Source of the DNA: Ophiosphaerella korrae
Lineage: Eukaryota; Ascomycota; Dothideomycetes; Pleosporales; Phaeosphaeriaceae
DNA length: 14,687 nt
Direction of reading: 5' to 3'
Assembly (NCBI GenBank): GCA_028456385.1
Contig: JALNQF010000765.1
Location: forward strand, 1-14,687
Position numbers and translations under genes: made by a program
The notes under the pieces: model-generated
Databases searched by the model: none
What the model saw: only the letters and a program-made list of their open reading frames with translations
What the model was told of the DNA's origin: nothing
In this document: piece by piece, positions 1-8,478 of the stretch
Layout: each line of letters opens with the position of its first letter
Numbering within the stretch: position 1 is the stretch's first letter

Positions 1-600
1 AGCTTAAAAAGGGCTCTAATTAACTAATAATACTTATTAGGTAGTAGTAGTAGTAGCTAGGGTTAAGGAGGTTAACTATTTTTAGAGTTAAAATCGTTAT
101 TTATAGAGTATAGAGCTAAGGTTTTTACTAATTTTAGTATAAAATTAAGACCTACGCAACTTCTATATATAAAATATATTAACTATAAACTTTTTTCTAC
201 TACTTTTACTTTATACTAATAAAATTAAACCTAAAAGTATTTATATATAGTATAAAAGAAAGTAAAGTTAATACTACTAAGTAACTTAATAGCTCTAGAT
301 CTCTATATAAGTACTTACTATAGATATAAGCTTTATAATAAGTAAGTTTGTTAATATAAAAGACTTAGTAATCCTAATATTTATAAGTATTAGGAGGTAG
401 GTAGCGTAGAGTAGCTTTAGCTAGGAATTTAGTAGCTAGTTATAAATTCTATAATAGTAAACTAGACTTATACATAACTAGTTATAAGGGAGCGTAGTAG
501 TTATAGCTATAGTAGTAGGGGTAAGCCCTAACCTAAAAAGAGTCTTATACTTACTAGCTAAAGTAAACTACTCTTACTATTTTTATACTATAATTTAGTT
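1..600. other. AT-rich RIP-degraded stretch, no gene recognised
   Basis: No protein family, RNA gene or LTR boundary could be recognised on either strand. The stretch is rich in TAG/CTA/TTA triplets and has only a handful of CA or TG dinucleotides. A short trinucleotide run, (GTA)5, lies at 41-55, and a 7-bp-arm hairpin lies at 24-40. Element C (minus strand) points leftwards into this region, so it may be the 3' untranslated part or 3' LTR of C, but I found no second copy in the window to prove that. Confidence 0.5.
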
Positions 601-624
601 TTAGCTAGTAGTAAAGTTTTTTAA

Positions 625-1010
625 TTACGCTTTAGAGGGCCTTTTTACGCTTACTAATAGCTAAAGTACTCTACTAGGTTATATCTTTATTAAGGCTCTA
701 TTTTAAGTATATAGTTAGTATTTTAGGCTTCTCTAAGTAGTTCTAGTAAAAGTTAAAAGTAGTAAATACGCTTTATATAGGGCTTTTTTACGCCTATTAA
801 TAGTTTTAAGCTTATTTAAGTAGTTCTAGTAAGGGCTAAAAGTAGTAATTATATCTTAGAGAAGGCTTTTTTTTTTACCTATTAGTAGGCTAAGGTACCC
901 TAATAGGTTATATCTTTATTAAGGCTCTATTTTTTAGGTATATATAGAGTTAGTAGTTTAGCTTTCTCTATATAGTTCTAGTAAAAGTTAAAAATAGCTT
1001 TATATTTTAT
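625..1010. repeat. Imperfect direct repeats downstream of the element C chromodomain
   Basis: Several blocks recur. The block GGTTATATCTTTATTAAGGC occurs near 677 and again near 907, about 230 bp apart. The block AGTAGTTCTAGTAAAAGTTA occurs near 735, with a variant near 818 (GTAAGGGCTAA) and another near 970 (ATATAGTTCTAGTAAAAGTT), so spacings are about 80 and 150 bp. A third block, a T-rich core with CGCTT before it and TATTAATAG after it, occurs near 627, 768 and 850. Read on the minus strand they lie straight after the chromodomain of C and keep partly open frames with recurring motifs of the form (S/F)-Y-stop-N-Y-(I/L). They may therefore be a repetitive C-terminal extension of pol or a repeated 3' untranslated segment. 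RIP prevents a clear choice. Confidence 0.6.
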
Positions 1011-1019
1011 AAATTCTTT

Positions 1020-2460
1020 TACTAGCTTCTATATAAGTTTATTATAGCTAGTCTAGTAGACTAAGTAGTACTATTTTACGTATTTTCTACGCTCTTTAAA
1101 GCGTATATCTAAGATAGCTTCTACTAGGTACTTTTTATATACGCTACTAGTTTCTTTATTAGTAATAATAATAGAGATTAGCTATAGTAAGTCTTAATCT
1201 AGTAAAAGCTTCTAGTTTCTAGGGCGTAAGAGTTTTAAAGAGAAGACTAAGAATATACTTTTACTTAGTATTTCTTAGAGTAGTACTAGCTTATATACTC
1301 TACTATTATAGATAACTTTTTTAATAGAGTATAGGCCTACCTATTAGTAGTTTAATTTTAGAGTTAAGTAAATAGTTTTCTAATTAGCTATACTAATATA
1401 AGCTTAGTTACTAACTTTATATACTAGTCTACTTTAGTAAGAGGTATTAGCTTAAGCTACTTACTTTTATTACTCCTAGAGTATTTTTTTCTTAAAGTAA
1501 GCTACTAAGTTACTATAAGTATTAAGTAACTTATTAGCTTATATATATTAGTTATATTAAGCTAGGTTTAGTTAGTTTTTATTATTTTTATTAAAGTATA
1601 TACTACTATAAAGGTAATACCCTAGATTAATAAAAAATAGAGTTATCTTAATAAATATATTAATAGTATTATTTACCTAGAACTTAGCTATATATAGCTA
1701 GGCTACCTAGTTATTTTATATATAGTTAATATATTACCTTAGAAAGATTTCTAAGGCTTAATTTACTTACTTAGTCTAGCTATTAGTTTCTAAGTAGTAA
1801 GTAGTTAAGAGCTTTTATGTAATATAGAGGCGTTTATATATATAGTACTAGAATTAGCTAATAAAAGTTATCTTTCTATTAGATATAATATTTATTAGAA
1901 CTCTATAAAGCTTAAAAATAGATATAAAATATTAGGTAGCTTTATTAGGTTTTAGAGACTTATAAGAGAAAAAATAGTATCTTTTTATAAAGTAGTAGTA
2001 AATTACTAAAATATATTTATAAATCTAGCTACTATTTTTATTAGCTAGTAAGTCTTAAATATAGTTTACTAAGATATTAGTCTAGAGTATATAGAAAATT
2101 AGTATAAGTTAGAAGTAACTAAGTTTACTATCTTATAAGCTCTTTATATAGTAGTAGAATAAGTATATATTATAAAATTACTTAATAGCTTAAAGTATAT
2201 TAAGCTAATAATAGTACTAATATATTAGATATAGTGTACTATAAAGTCTTTTATAGCCTACTAACTAATAGTTATAGTATAAATTAAAGATTTAGTACTA
2301 TAGATAAGTATTAAAAGGAATATATAGATACGTTTTATTAACCTAAAAGTACTTTTCTTTTTCTAATCTAGTAGAGCTAATATTAGTATATAAAAAGTAG
2401 TATCTTACTTTATAAAAAGCTTTTAATAGTTTTTACTATCTACTATCTATAGTAGTAAAT
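1020..2460 (-). pseudogene. Element C: Ty3/gypsy integrase with chromodomain (RIP-degraded)
   Basis: This is the C-terminal half of a gypsy Pol. Reading leftwards: a residual HHCC zinc-finger region at about 2,330-2,200 (Cys/His now mostly Tyr); the integrase catalytic core at about 2,150-1,620, with the segment SNRKITFISQF at about 1,850-1,883 matching the family's S-D-R-x-x-x-F-x-S motif with Asp changed to Asn; and a GPY/F-like module at about 1,355-1,240 followed by a stretch ending in LKLLRP that matches the usual VFHVSLLRP block. Last is a chromodomain-like segment at about 1,130-1,020, beginning VEAILDIR with KYVK following. Chromodomains of chromoviruses are known to target integration to heterochromatin. 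In-frame stops fall at expected Gln/Trp sites. The integrase frame differs from the RT/RNase H frame upstream, so at least one indel lies between about 2,700 and 2,450. The element is dead. Confidence 0.85.
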
Positions 2461-2739
2461 TTAGCTTAGGCTACGTAGCTTCTAAGTATACTATATTTAG
2501 TAATTCCTCTATTAGGCGTAAGTTAATAATATATAGTAAGAGTTCTAAGTCTACTTCTTTATTATAAAGTAGTAGAAAGTCTTCTAGTAAGTTTAATAAT
2601 TTAGGTTTTATTCTTATAATATAGTAAAGGTAAGTATTTACTATAGTAAGTTATTTTAGCGTAAATCTATCTAGCTTTTATAAGTCTACAAAGCTTAAAG
2701 CGTAAATTACTATATTTAGCGTAGGTTTTACGCCTAGAG

Positions 2740-4185
2740 CTAAGACTTAAAAGCTTAAGATAATTTAGTTAGCTCTTAATACTTATAGATTAGAATTATC
2801 TATAGAGTAATCTTATAGTTAGTAGCTTAAAGTGTTTATAACTTTATTTTTATTACTAGGTATATATTTTATATTAAAGTTAAATTAAGATAAGAATAAT
2901 AACTAGTAAGCTTAGTAGTAATTATACTTTTTAGTTATTATAAAGGTTTCTAAATTATAGTAGTTTATTATAATATAGATTATATATAAACTACTTATAA
3001 GCTTTAGTTTTTACTCTTTAAATACTTAGATTATAGCTATAAGTTCTAGGTTATAGATATTATAATTATATTCTACTAGAGTATATTTTTTTAAAAAGAA
3101 GCTAACTAGCTATTAGATTCTATCTTAGTTTAGTTAGCTTATTACTCTACCTAAAGCTTACTTTAAGGCGTTAGTTTAGATATAGATTAGTTTTAAAGAG
3201 TTAAAGTAAAGTAAGACTACTTTTAGCTAGAAAGTAGCTTTTAGTTTATTAAAAGTATTTATATATTCTTAAGTAATTATAAAAAGCTTATACTAAGTCT
3301 TTTAAAAAGGTAGCTTATCTCTTTTAGTAAGTTTAGTAATAACTTTAGACTTAATTAACTTAGTAAGTAGTATAGTAAAGCTTAAGTAATCTTTAATAAA
3401 GTACTAAAAGAATCTAGTATAGCTTAGAAAGGCTAAGACTTTTTTAGTAGTCTTTAGTATTTTTTACTCTTAGATAGCTTAAACGTTAGAAAGATCTATT
3501 ATAATTTCTTTATTAGAGATAATTATACTTAAAAATTTAACTAAAGTAGTATAAAGGCTAGATTTTTTAGAGTTTATATAAATACCTTACTCTTTTAGTT
3601 ATATAAGTACTTTATAAACGTACTAGATATAGTCTATTTTATTATTAGAGTATACTAAAACAGTATCTATATATATAGTATAGAAGTTATCTAATTATTC
3701 TAGTAGAGATAAGTTAATAGCGCGCTAGAAAGTAGCTAGTACGTTAGTAAAGCTAAAGGGCACTACCTTATAAGTATATATACTAAAGTAAGTAATAAAA
3801 GTAGTAAAAAGCGTATATTACGTTAAATTTAGAGAAAACTTTAACTTTATTTAAGTAGGCTAGTATTTCCTTAAAGAATAGAATAAAGTACTAGCCTTTA
3901 ATAGTAGATTTATTTAGCTTATAGTAGTTTATATAAACTTATAAGTTACTATCTAGTTTAGCTATAATTAGTAGGTTATTTTTAGCTAAAGAGCTATATT
4001 TACTAATAAAGCTCTTACCTTCTATTTTTTAAATATATTTCTAGATTACTTTATTTTATTTTCTAGTAAAAAAGTAAAGTTTAGTATCTAGGATTTTTAA
4101 ACTAAGCTTAAAAGTAATTTCTAGGTTATACAGCTTATAAGAGAGAAGTTTCTTAGTAGCTTTCTTATTAAAATAGAGTATTAAG
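2740..4185 (-). pseudogene. Element C: Ty3/gypsy reverse transcriptase and RNase H (RIP-degraded, truncated)
   Basis: Minus-strand translation gives a gypsy reverse transcriptase from about 4,150 down to 3,480. It starts with the YxLEI block before the fingers domain and continues with a degraded VCVDYRxLNK block (VYINYYKLN). Next is the first catalytic segment, which now reads KFN in place of LD, then YKVVPFSFTNVLATF, and YIDTVLVYS at 3,647-3,673 where the family has Y-x-D-D. RNase H follows at about 3,360-2,860, including SFFLKKYTLVEYNYNIYNLE and the tether with a degraded DALSR region. RT and RNase H share one frame with stops only at RIP-compatible codons. The right end is abrupt: the LTR of element A begins at 4,186, so protease and gag of C are missing here, probably displaced by the insertion of A. 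It is not the same family as element D: the RT sequences differ throughout. Confidence 0.88.
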
Positions 4186-4588
4186 TATTATAGGTCTAAT
4201 AAGAGAAATCAAGATAGAACTAATTAGTCTTAACTTAAGTACTAACAAAGTATAGAATAAGTAAGGTAATAACCTAGATTAGGAAACAACCTATAATCTA
4301 AATATATAAGACGTAGAGTAATCTATAAATATATATAATAGATTAAGGTAATCTATAAGGTTATATAAATAGATTACTTAAGGTATATAGTTAGTAAGTA
4401 TACGTATTATTAGGATAGTATTAGTAATCTAATCTCTAACCTAGAACGGTAATACTTAATATTATATATCTAAATTAACTATTATTTATAGTTATTACTT
4501 AATTATAATATAAGCTTTTATTATTACCTTTTAATCTACTAATACCTCTATAATAGTTACCTATAGTTAATATAGGTAACTTATTATA
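4186..4588 (+). mobile_element. Element A: LTR of gypsy-type retrotransposon (403 bp)
   Basis: Homologous along its length to the LTRs at 6,171 and, in reverse complement, at 7,782-8,210. The start TATTATAGG is the RIP form of TGTTACAGG seen intact at 6,171; the end is TTATTATA just before CCTTACTAATTTAG, the leader conserved in all copies. The expected LTR ends are TG...CA. It contains only two of the palindromic AATCTAT...ATAGATT units (4,320-4,376), against four in the LTR at 6,171. It directly abuts the truncated RT of element C. Confidence 0.88.
4320..4376. repeat. Two ~30-bp palindromic units inside LTR A
   Basis: Two tandem units of about 30 bp, each beginning AATCTATAA and ending ATAGATTA, so each unit is an imperfect inverted repeat. 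They correspond to the four-unit array at 6,299-6,420 in LTR B. Confidence 0.75.
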
Positions 4589-4823
4589 CCTTACTAATTT
4601 AGTTATTAGGAGAAGTAAAGCGTAAGTAGTATATAGTCTAAGCTAATATAATAGTAGAAAGCTTAACTAAGAAAAGAAGTAAAGTACCTCTAAGTAGTTA
4701 TAAATTAAATAATACTATATAGAAGGTAATTAAGGACTACTTAAATAACTTAATCTTAGAAAAAGAAGTTATAAAGATAGTAATTAACGCCTTAAAAACA
4801 TAGAATAAAGAACTATAAGATTA
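4589..4823 (+). pseudogene. Element A: leader and gag 5' fragment, cut at a TA
   Basis: After the LTR comes the same leader as in B and D, then a gag start whose ATG reads ATA at 4,651. About 57 codons follow in one frame (IVESLTK-like start shared with B), with a stop at an expected Trp position. Homology to B (up to about 6,848) ends at GAACTATAAGATTA. The next base, 4,824, begins a sequence that is not gag but leads into a Fot1-like transposase. The break therefore falls directly after TA (4,822-4,823), the target dinucleotide of Tc1-mariner/Fot1 elements. The rest of A is not found to the right. Confidence 0.82.
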
Positions 4824-5600
4824 ACGTAGTTTATAATTAAGTAGGTATTATAAGTAAGTAAGTACTCTACTAACTTTACGCGCCTATCTTGTCTCTAATA
4901 TATAATAGCTCTACGTAATACCTCTTAATTACTTTTAAAAGAAGTAAGTATTTAGCTTACTATCTTAGCTCTTAACTTAAATAAGATAAAGACTAAGAAT
5001 ACTACTAGCTAGACCTTTAATATATTACAAACTATACTTAATTACTAACGCGCTAGTGTCTTTACTAAACACGATTACTAGCCTAACTTAAGGAAGCTTA
5101 GCTAGCTAGAGGAGGAAGTAATAGTCGATTATATTCTTAATCTAGATTCTTATAGTTTTACTGTAACTATAGCTACTATACGTAAGATAGCTAATAAACT
5201 ACTTACTTAGCGTAGAGGTAGCTCTATTAGTATCTACTAGGCGCATAACTTTATTAAGCGTATAGATAGTCTTATAACACGTTTTAATTATATATATAAT
5301 AGGTAGTAAGCTTTATATAAAGATCTAGCTACTATAAGTTACTAGTTTAAACTAGTATAGCGTATAAAAGCTACGTATAAGATAGCTAATAAAGATATCT
5401 ATAACTTTAATAAGGCTAGCTTTATAATAAGTAAGATCTAGACTTAACTTATTATTACTAGGTTAGAGAAGAGAGACTAGCTAAAGGCTATTTAGCTAGG
5501 TAATTGTAAGTAGGTAATATTAATCTAGGAAATTAACGCTACTAGCTAGATAGTCTTACTATTCCTTATCTTCGCTAGTAAATACTACCTTACTACTATT
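4824..5600 (+). pseudogene. Fot1/pogo-type (Tc1-mariner) transposase, N-terminal two thirds, RIP-degraded
   Basis: One plus-strand frame runs without frameshift from about 4,902 (ATA in place of ATG) to about 5,590. Residues follow the family order. An N-terminal helix-turn-helix region includes FTKHDY (5,061-5,078). Then come LEEEVIVDYILNLDS (about 5,106-5,150), IRKIANKLL and the CENP-B-like second HTH with AHNFIKRIDSLITRFN (about 5,232-5,290). These are followed by ISYxFKLVxRI, DIYNFNKASF (5,394-5,423), LGN and a PPF-like FLIFASKYY block near 5,555-5,590. The family's N-x-D-E motif, holding the first catalytic Asp, reads NFNK at 5,403-5,414: Asp to Asn and Glu to Lys, both G to A. After FASKYY the expected remaining DDE core is not recognisable, so the protein is truncated. 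The element probably begins at 4,824, right after a TA; I could not find a matching inverted repeat on the right. Confidence 0.85.
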
Positions 5601-6170
5601 AGATTTAAAGGAAGTTATAGTAGTTTAATAAAAAGGCTTTTTTATAATAGCTATATAAAAGCTTTACTAGAGAGGGATACTAGAGCTTTTAGAAAAGCTC
5701 TTTTTTAGATAGTTACTTATAACTTAAAAGTACTAAGTATAAACTAAGTAGATTAATTCTACTATCTATCTCTAGCCCTACGCTTTATCTATATATCTAC
5801 AATATAGTAGTCTTAGCTAGGCCTCTTAAGATAGTTATAAGCTAGATCTTTAACACTTCTTCTATTAAAGTACTAGTTTCTTTATTATATCTTATACTAA
5901 CGTAGTCTTTCTCTTTATATATAAGATCTTTTATTTAATTCCTTTATTTATAAAAGTTAAGGCTATAATCTTTTTAGCTATAGTAAAGTTAGCGACGTAG
6001 TAATTATATATATAATCGCGTATCTAATCGCGTATTAAGTATCTAATCGTGTAACTTATCTAATATTAGTACTATAGCTACTTCTTTTAGAACTAGCTTA
6101 TTAATAAACCTAGCCTCTACTTATACGTAGATTAAAAATAAATATATCTAGTTATTCTTATGAAGGCTAC
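5601..6170. other. Unassigned stretch between the transposase fragment and LTR B
   Basis: Neither strand gives a family I recognise. The plus frame of the transposase continues without the expected DDE motifs. A minus-strand frame from about 6,140 to 5,620 has a stop density no lower than other degraded frames here, so it is not called as a gene. The stretch keeps several CpG sites (CGCG, CGACG) and carries the short repeats listed separately at 6,013-6,064. It may be the remainder of the Fot1-like element after a rearrangement, or a further transposon. Confidence 0.4.
6013..6064. repeat. Short iterated repeat, consensus ATCTAATCGCGT
   Basis: A partial copy lies at 6,013-6,022 (ATAATCGCGT). 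A full copy lies at 6,022-6,033, a copy with one G to A-type change on the other strand (ATCTAATCGTGT) at 6,041-6,052, and a half copy ATCTAAT at 6,058-6,064. Start-to-start spacing is about 17-19 bp. Subterminal iterated sites of this kind are known as transposase binding sites in some DNA transposons; that role here is only a guess. Confidence 0.6.
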
Positions 6171-6629
6171 TGTTACAGGCGTAATAAGAGAAATCGAGAT
6201 AGAACTAATTAGTCTTAACTTAGATACTAACGAAGTATAGGACGAGTAAGGTAACGACCTTAATTAGGAGGCTACCTATAACTAGGACACGTAGTAGTAA
6301 TCTATAATTATATAGGAATAGATTAGAGTAATCTATAATAACGTATAAATAGATTAAAGTAATCTATAGTTACGTATAAATAGATTAGTAGTAATCTATA
6401 ATATTATATAAATTGATTAGTATAAGTATATAGTTAATAGAATGCGTATTATTAAGATAATATTAGTAATCTAATCTCTAACCTAGAACGCTAATACTTA
6501 ATATTATATATACAAATTAACTATTATTTATAGTTATTACTAATTAAAATACAAGCTTTTGTTATTACTTCTTAATCTACTAATAACTGTAGAGGTTATT
6601 AGGAAGTTAACCCTAGTAACCCTATTATA
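6171..6629 (+). mobile_element. Element B: LTR of gypsy-type retrotransposon (459 bp)
   Basis: It begins TGTTACAGG, the least mutated LTR start in the window, and ends CCTATTATA (from CCTATTACA) just before the conserved leader CCTTGCTAATTTAG. It aligns with LTR A and with the reverse complement of the D LTRs. The TG start and CA at the end match the standard LTR rule, and the ends form a short imperfect inverted repeat (TGTTACAGG against TGTAATAGG). It is longer than LTR A because the internal palindromic array has four units. The first ~100 bp keep more CA/TG/CG sites than the surrounding DNA. Confidence 0.9.
6299..6420. repeat. Four ~31-bp tandem palindromic units inside LTR B
   Basis: Units start at 6,299, 6,330, 6,361 and 6,393. 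Each begins AATCTATA and ends with ATAGATTA or a close variant, so each unit is an imperfect palindrome with arms of about 8 bp around a variable AT-rich centre (for example ATAACG). The array lies in the upstream part of the LTR, by position probably U3. Confidence 0.85.
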
Positions 6630-7781
6630 CCTTGCTAATTTAGTTATTACAAGAAGTAAAGCGTAAGTAGCGTATAGTCTAGCTAACACGATAGTAGAAA
6701 GTTTAACTAAATAAGTAGCTAAGGCACCTATAAGTAGTTATAAATTAGATAATATAGTATAGAGGGTAATTAGAAATTATATAAATAACCTAATCTTAGA
6801 AAAAAAGATATAAAGATAGTAATTAACACTTTAGAAATATAGAATAAAGAACTATAGGACTACTTAAAGTAAAATAAAGTATAAATTAAAGCTATTATTA
6901 AAAGTTAGAACTAGATAGAACTAATTACCTAAAGACTAGAGATAAGCGTAATAAAGAAACTACCTAAGATATCTATACTTAAGAAATTCAATAGAATAAG
7001 GGAAAAATTAAAACCTTTTATAGTATTAGTATAACTCTAGATAGATATACAAGTACTACACTTTAATATAGAAGAAAAAAAGGTAATATATATTAGAATA
7101 TACCTTAAAGAAGATATAATAAGATAGTTTAAACTATACTAGATAGACTATATAATATACGCTCTAATAATATAGAAAGATAAAACTAAAGCTATCTTTA
7201 GAAGTTATAAATACTTTACTAAACAAATAAGAGTAGTATTTAGAGATATAGATATTACCTAGTAAGCTAAAGAAAAACTTAAAAGACTTATATAAAGTAA
7301 AAGCGTTCCTAAATATTTATTATAGTTTAAATAACTATTATAGAATATAGAATAGAATAAATTAGCTCTAATATTAAAATTTAAACAAAGACTAAACGTA
7401 AAAATCTAATACAAAATAATTTATATAGAAAAACTAAAGATACTAAAAGCTTTAAAATAATAGGTAATATAAATAGATAATAATCTTTAAAAATAAAAGA
7501 AGAATAAGTATAGAAGCTAACTTAAAAATTAGGAGATAGGAGACCTTATAATCCTTAATACTAATAAGGATAAGAAGAAGAAAAAGAATAAAGACTTTAT
7601 ATACTTTAACTATAGTAAGAAAGGCTACTAAGTAAAAGACTACTAATTACAAAAGAAAAAAGATATAGTATATTATAAATATAGAAAACTAAGATACTTT
7701 ATAAAAAACTATAGAAGTAAGAACTATAAGAAAGATAAAAAAGCCTAGTTAAAGATAACTAAAAGTAAGAAGGAGTACTAA
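6630..7781 (+). pseudogene. Element B: leader and gag with two zinc knuckles, interrupted by element D
   Basis: The leader runs to the probable start codon at 6,691 (ATA for ATG, followed by GTA GAA AGT). The encoded protein is homologous to the minus-strand gag of D over its whole length: an N-terminal helical region, the retrotransposon gag core, then two CCHC zinc knuckles at 7,602-7,643 and 7,671-7,712. In the first knuckle the visible ligands read Tyr where Cys and His are expected; one codon is TAA. Near 6,805 an A-run (GAAAAAAAGAT) is one base shorter than the same site in A, a true frameshift on top of RIP. Gag stops at 7,781 because the LTR of D begins at 7,782, shortly after the second knuckle. 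Gag packages the element RNA in cytoplasmic particles; this copy cannot be functional. Confidence 0.88.
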
Positions 7782-7804
7782 TATAATAGGTATTACTAAA
7801 GTTA

Positions 7805-7843
7805 ACTTCCTAATACCTAAAGGGTATTAGTAGATTAGGAAGT
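7805..7843. repeat. Two overlapping, mutually exclusive hairpins near the LTR end
   Basis: ACTTCCTAAT (7,805-7,814) pairs perfectly with ATTAGGAAGT (7,834-7,843). CTAATACC (7,810-7,817) pairs perfectly with GGTATTAG (7,823-7,830). The two stems share CTAAT, so only one can form at a time. In the minus-strand transcript this lies close to the LTR 3' end. The right LTR has the same arrangement at about 14,416-14,454, weakened by RIP-type changes. Confidence 0.6.
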
Positions 7844-7993
7844 AATAACAAAAGTTCGTGTAGTAATCTATAATAACTTATAAGTAATAGAAGATATTTT
7901 ATAACTATCTTGTATTAGCGTTCTATAGTTAAAGGATTAAATTACTAATACTATCTTAATAATATATATTATTACTAACTATATACTTATTAT

Positions 7994-8083
7994 AATCTAT
8001 AATCTATAGTTACTAAGACTAATAGATTATAGATTATCTTAATCTATAATCTATTAATACTAAGAGTCTATAGATTATAGATT
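7994..8083. repeat. Two long perfect palindromes inside the D 3' LTR
   Basis: AATCTATAATCTAT (7,994-8,007) pairs with ATAGATTATAGATT (8,022-8,035) around a 14-base loop; the same 14-base arms recur at 8,041-8,054 and 8,070-8,083 around a 15-base loop. Arms are themselves a doubled heptamer, AATCTAT x2. The right LTR carries the same pair at 14,605-14,646 and 14,652 onwards, the second one cut by the window end. Confidence 0.9.
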
Positions 8084-8210
8084 ACTTTAGGTGTCTTAAT
8101 TATATATAGTTTCCTAATTAAAGTTGTTACTCTACTCGTCTTATACTTTATTAGTACTTAAGTTAGGACTAATTAGTTCTATCTCTATTTCTCTTGTTAC
8201 GCCTATAATA

Positions 8211-8224
8211 CTATTTCTCCCTCT
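8211..8224 (-). promoter_or_regulatory. Polypurine tract next to the D 3' LTR
   Basis: On the minus strand the 14 bases immediately upstream of the LTR read AGAGGGAGAAATAG, 13 purines out of 14. A purine tract directly before the 3' LTR is the standard plus-strand DNA priming site of LTR retrotransposons, resistant to RNase H. Its position confirms both the LTR boundary at 8,210 and the minus orientation of D. Confidence 0.85.
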
Positions 8225-8478
8225 AGATAGGTCTTAGTTTTCTTATCCTAGGGCTAGAGTTATTAATCTACTTTCTTTATTAATTTATAGTTCTTTATTA
8301 CTCTTTATAGTTATTTTATCTATATATTATTACTATCTTCTTACTAATTGTATATTACGTAATAGTATTAAGATATTTCTTTATTCTTATTATACTTCTC
8401 TTAAGTTAAACTCTAAGTCTCTTTTTTATATTATTTCTATAAATAATAGTAGGGCTTATAAAGTGTATATTTATATAA

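Larger units (their letters stand above)
7782..8210 (-). repeat. Element D 3' LTR (429 bp)
   Basis: In plus coordinates it starts TATAATAGG (from TGTAATAGG, seen intact at 14,393) and ends CCTATAATA (from CCTGTAACA). The inner edge abuts a purine tract at 8,211. Over the 295 bp comparable with the right-hand LTR I count nine differences, all transitions (A/G or C/T), all within the first ~80 bp from the outer left edge; the next ~210 bp are identical. Confidence 0.93.

Noticed and set aside
41..55. GTA microsatellite as a functional element
   Set aside because: Five units of a trinucleotide that is common everywhere in this composition; no sign of function.
1020..4185. Element C as another copy of the D family
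   Set aside because: RT and integrase motifs differ throughout (YIDTVLVYS against YLDNIFIF; SNRKITFIS against DRDIRF), so they are separate gypsy families.
5620..6140. Minus-strand gene in the unassigned stretch
   Set aside because: The frame has about 14 stops in 190 codons and no recognisable motif; that is similar to what chance gives in this composition.
4824..6170. Complete Fot1-like element with matching terminal inverted repeats
   Set aside because: The right side near 6,118-6,140 has only loose similarity to the inverted left end; I could not support an inverted repeat.
7994..8083. CRISPR-like repeats with palindromic units and spacers
   Set aside because: Only two units per copy, the whole array is duplicated in the other LTR, and the context is a eukaryotic retrotransposon.
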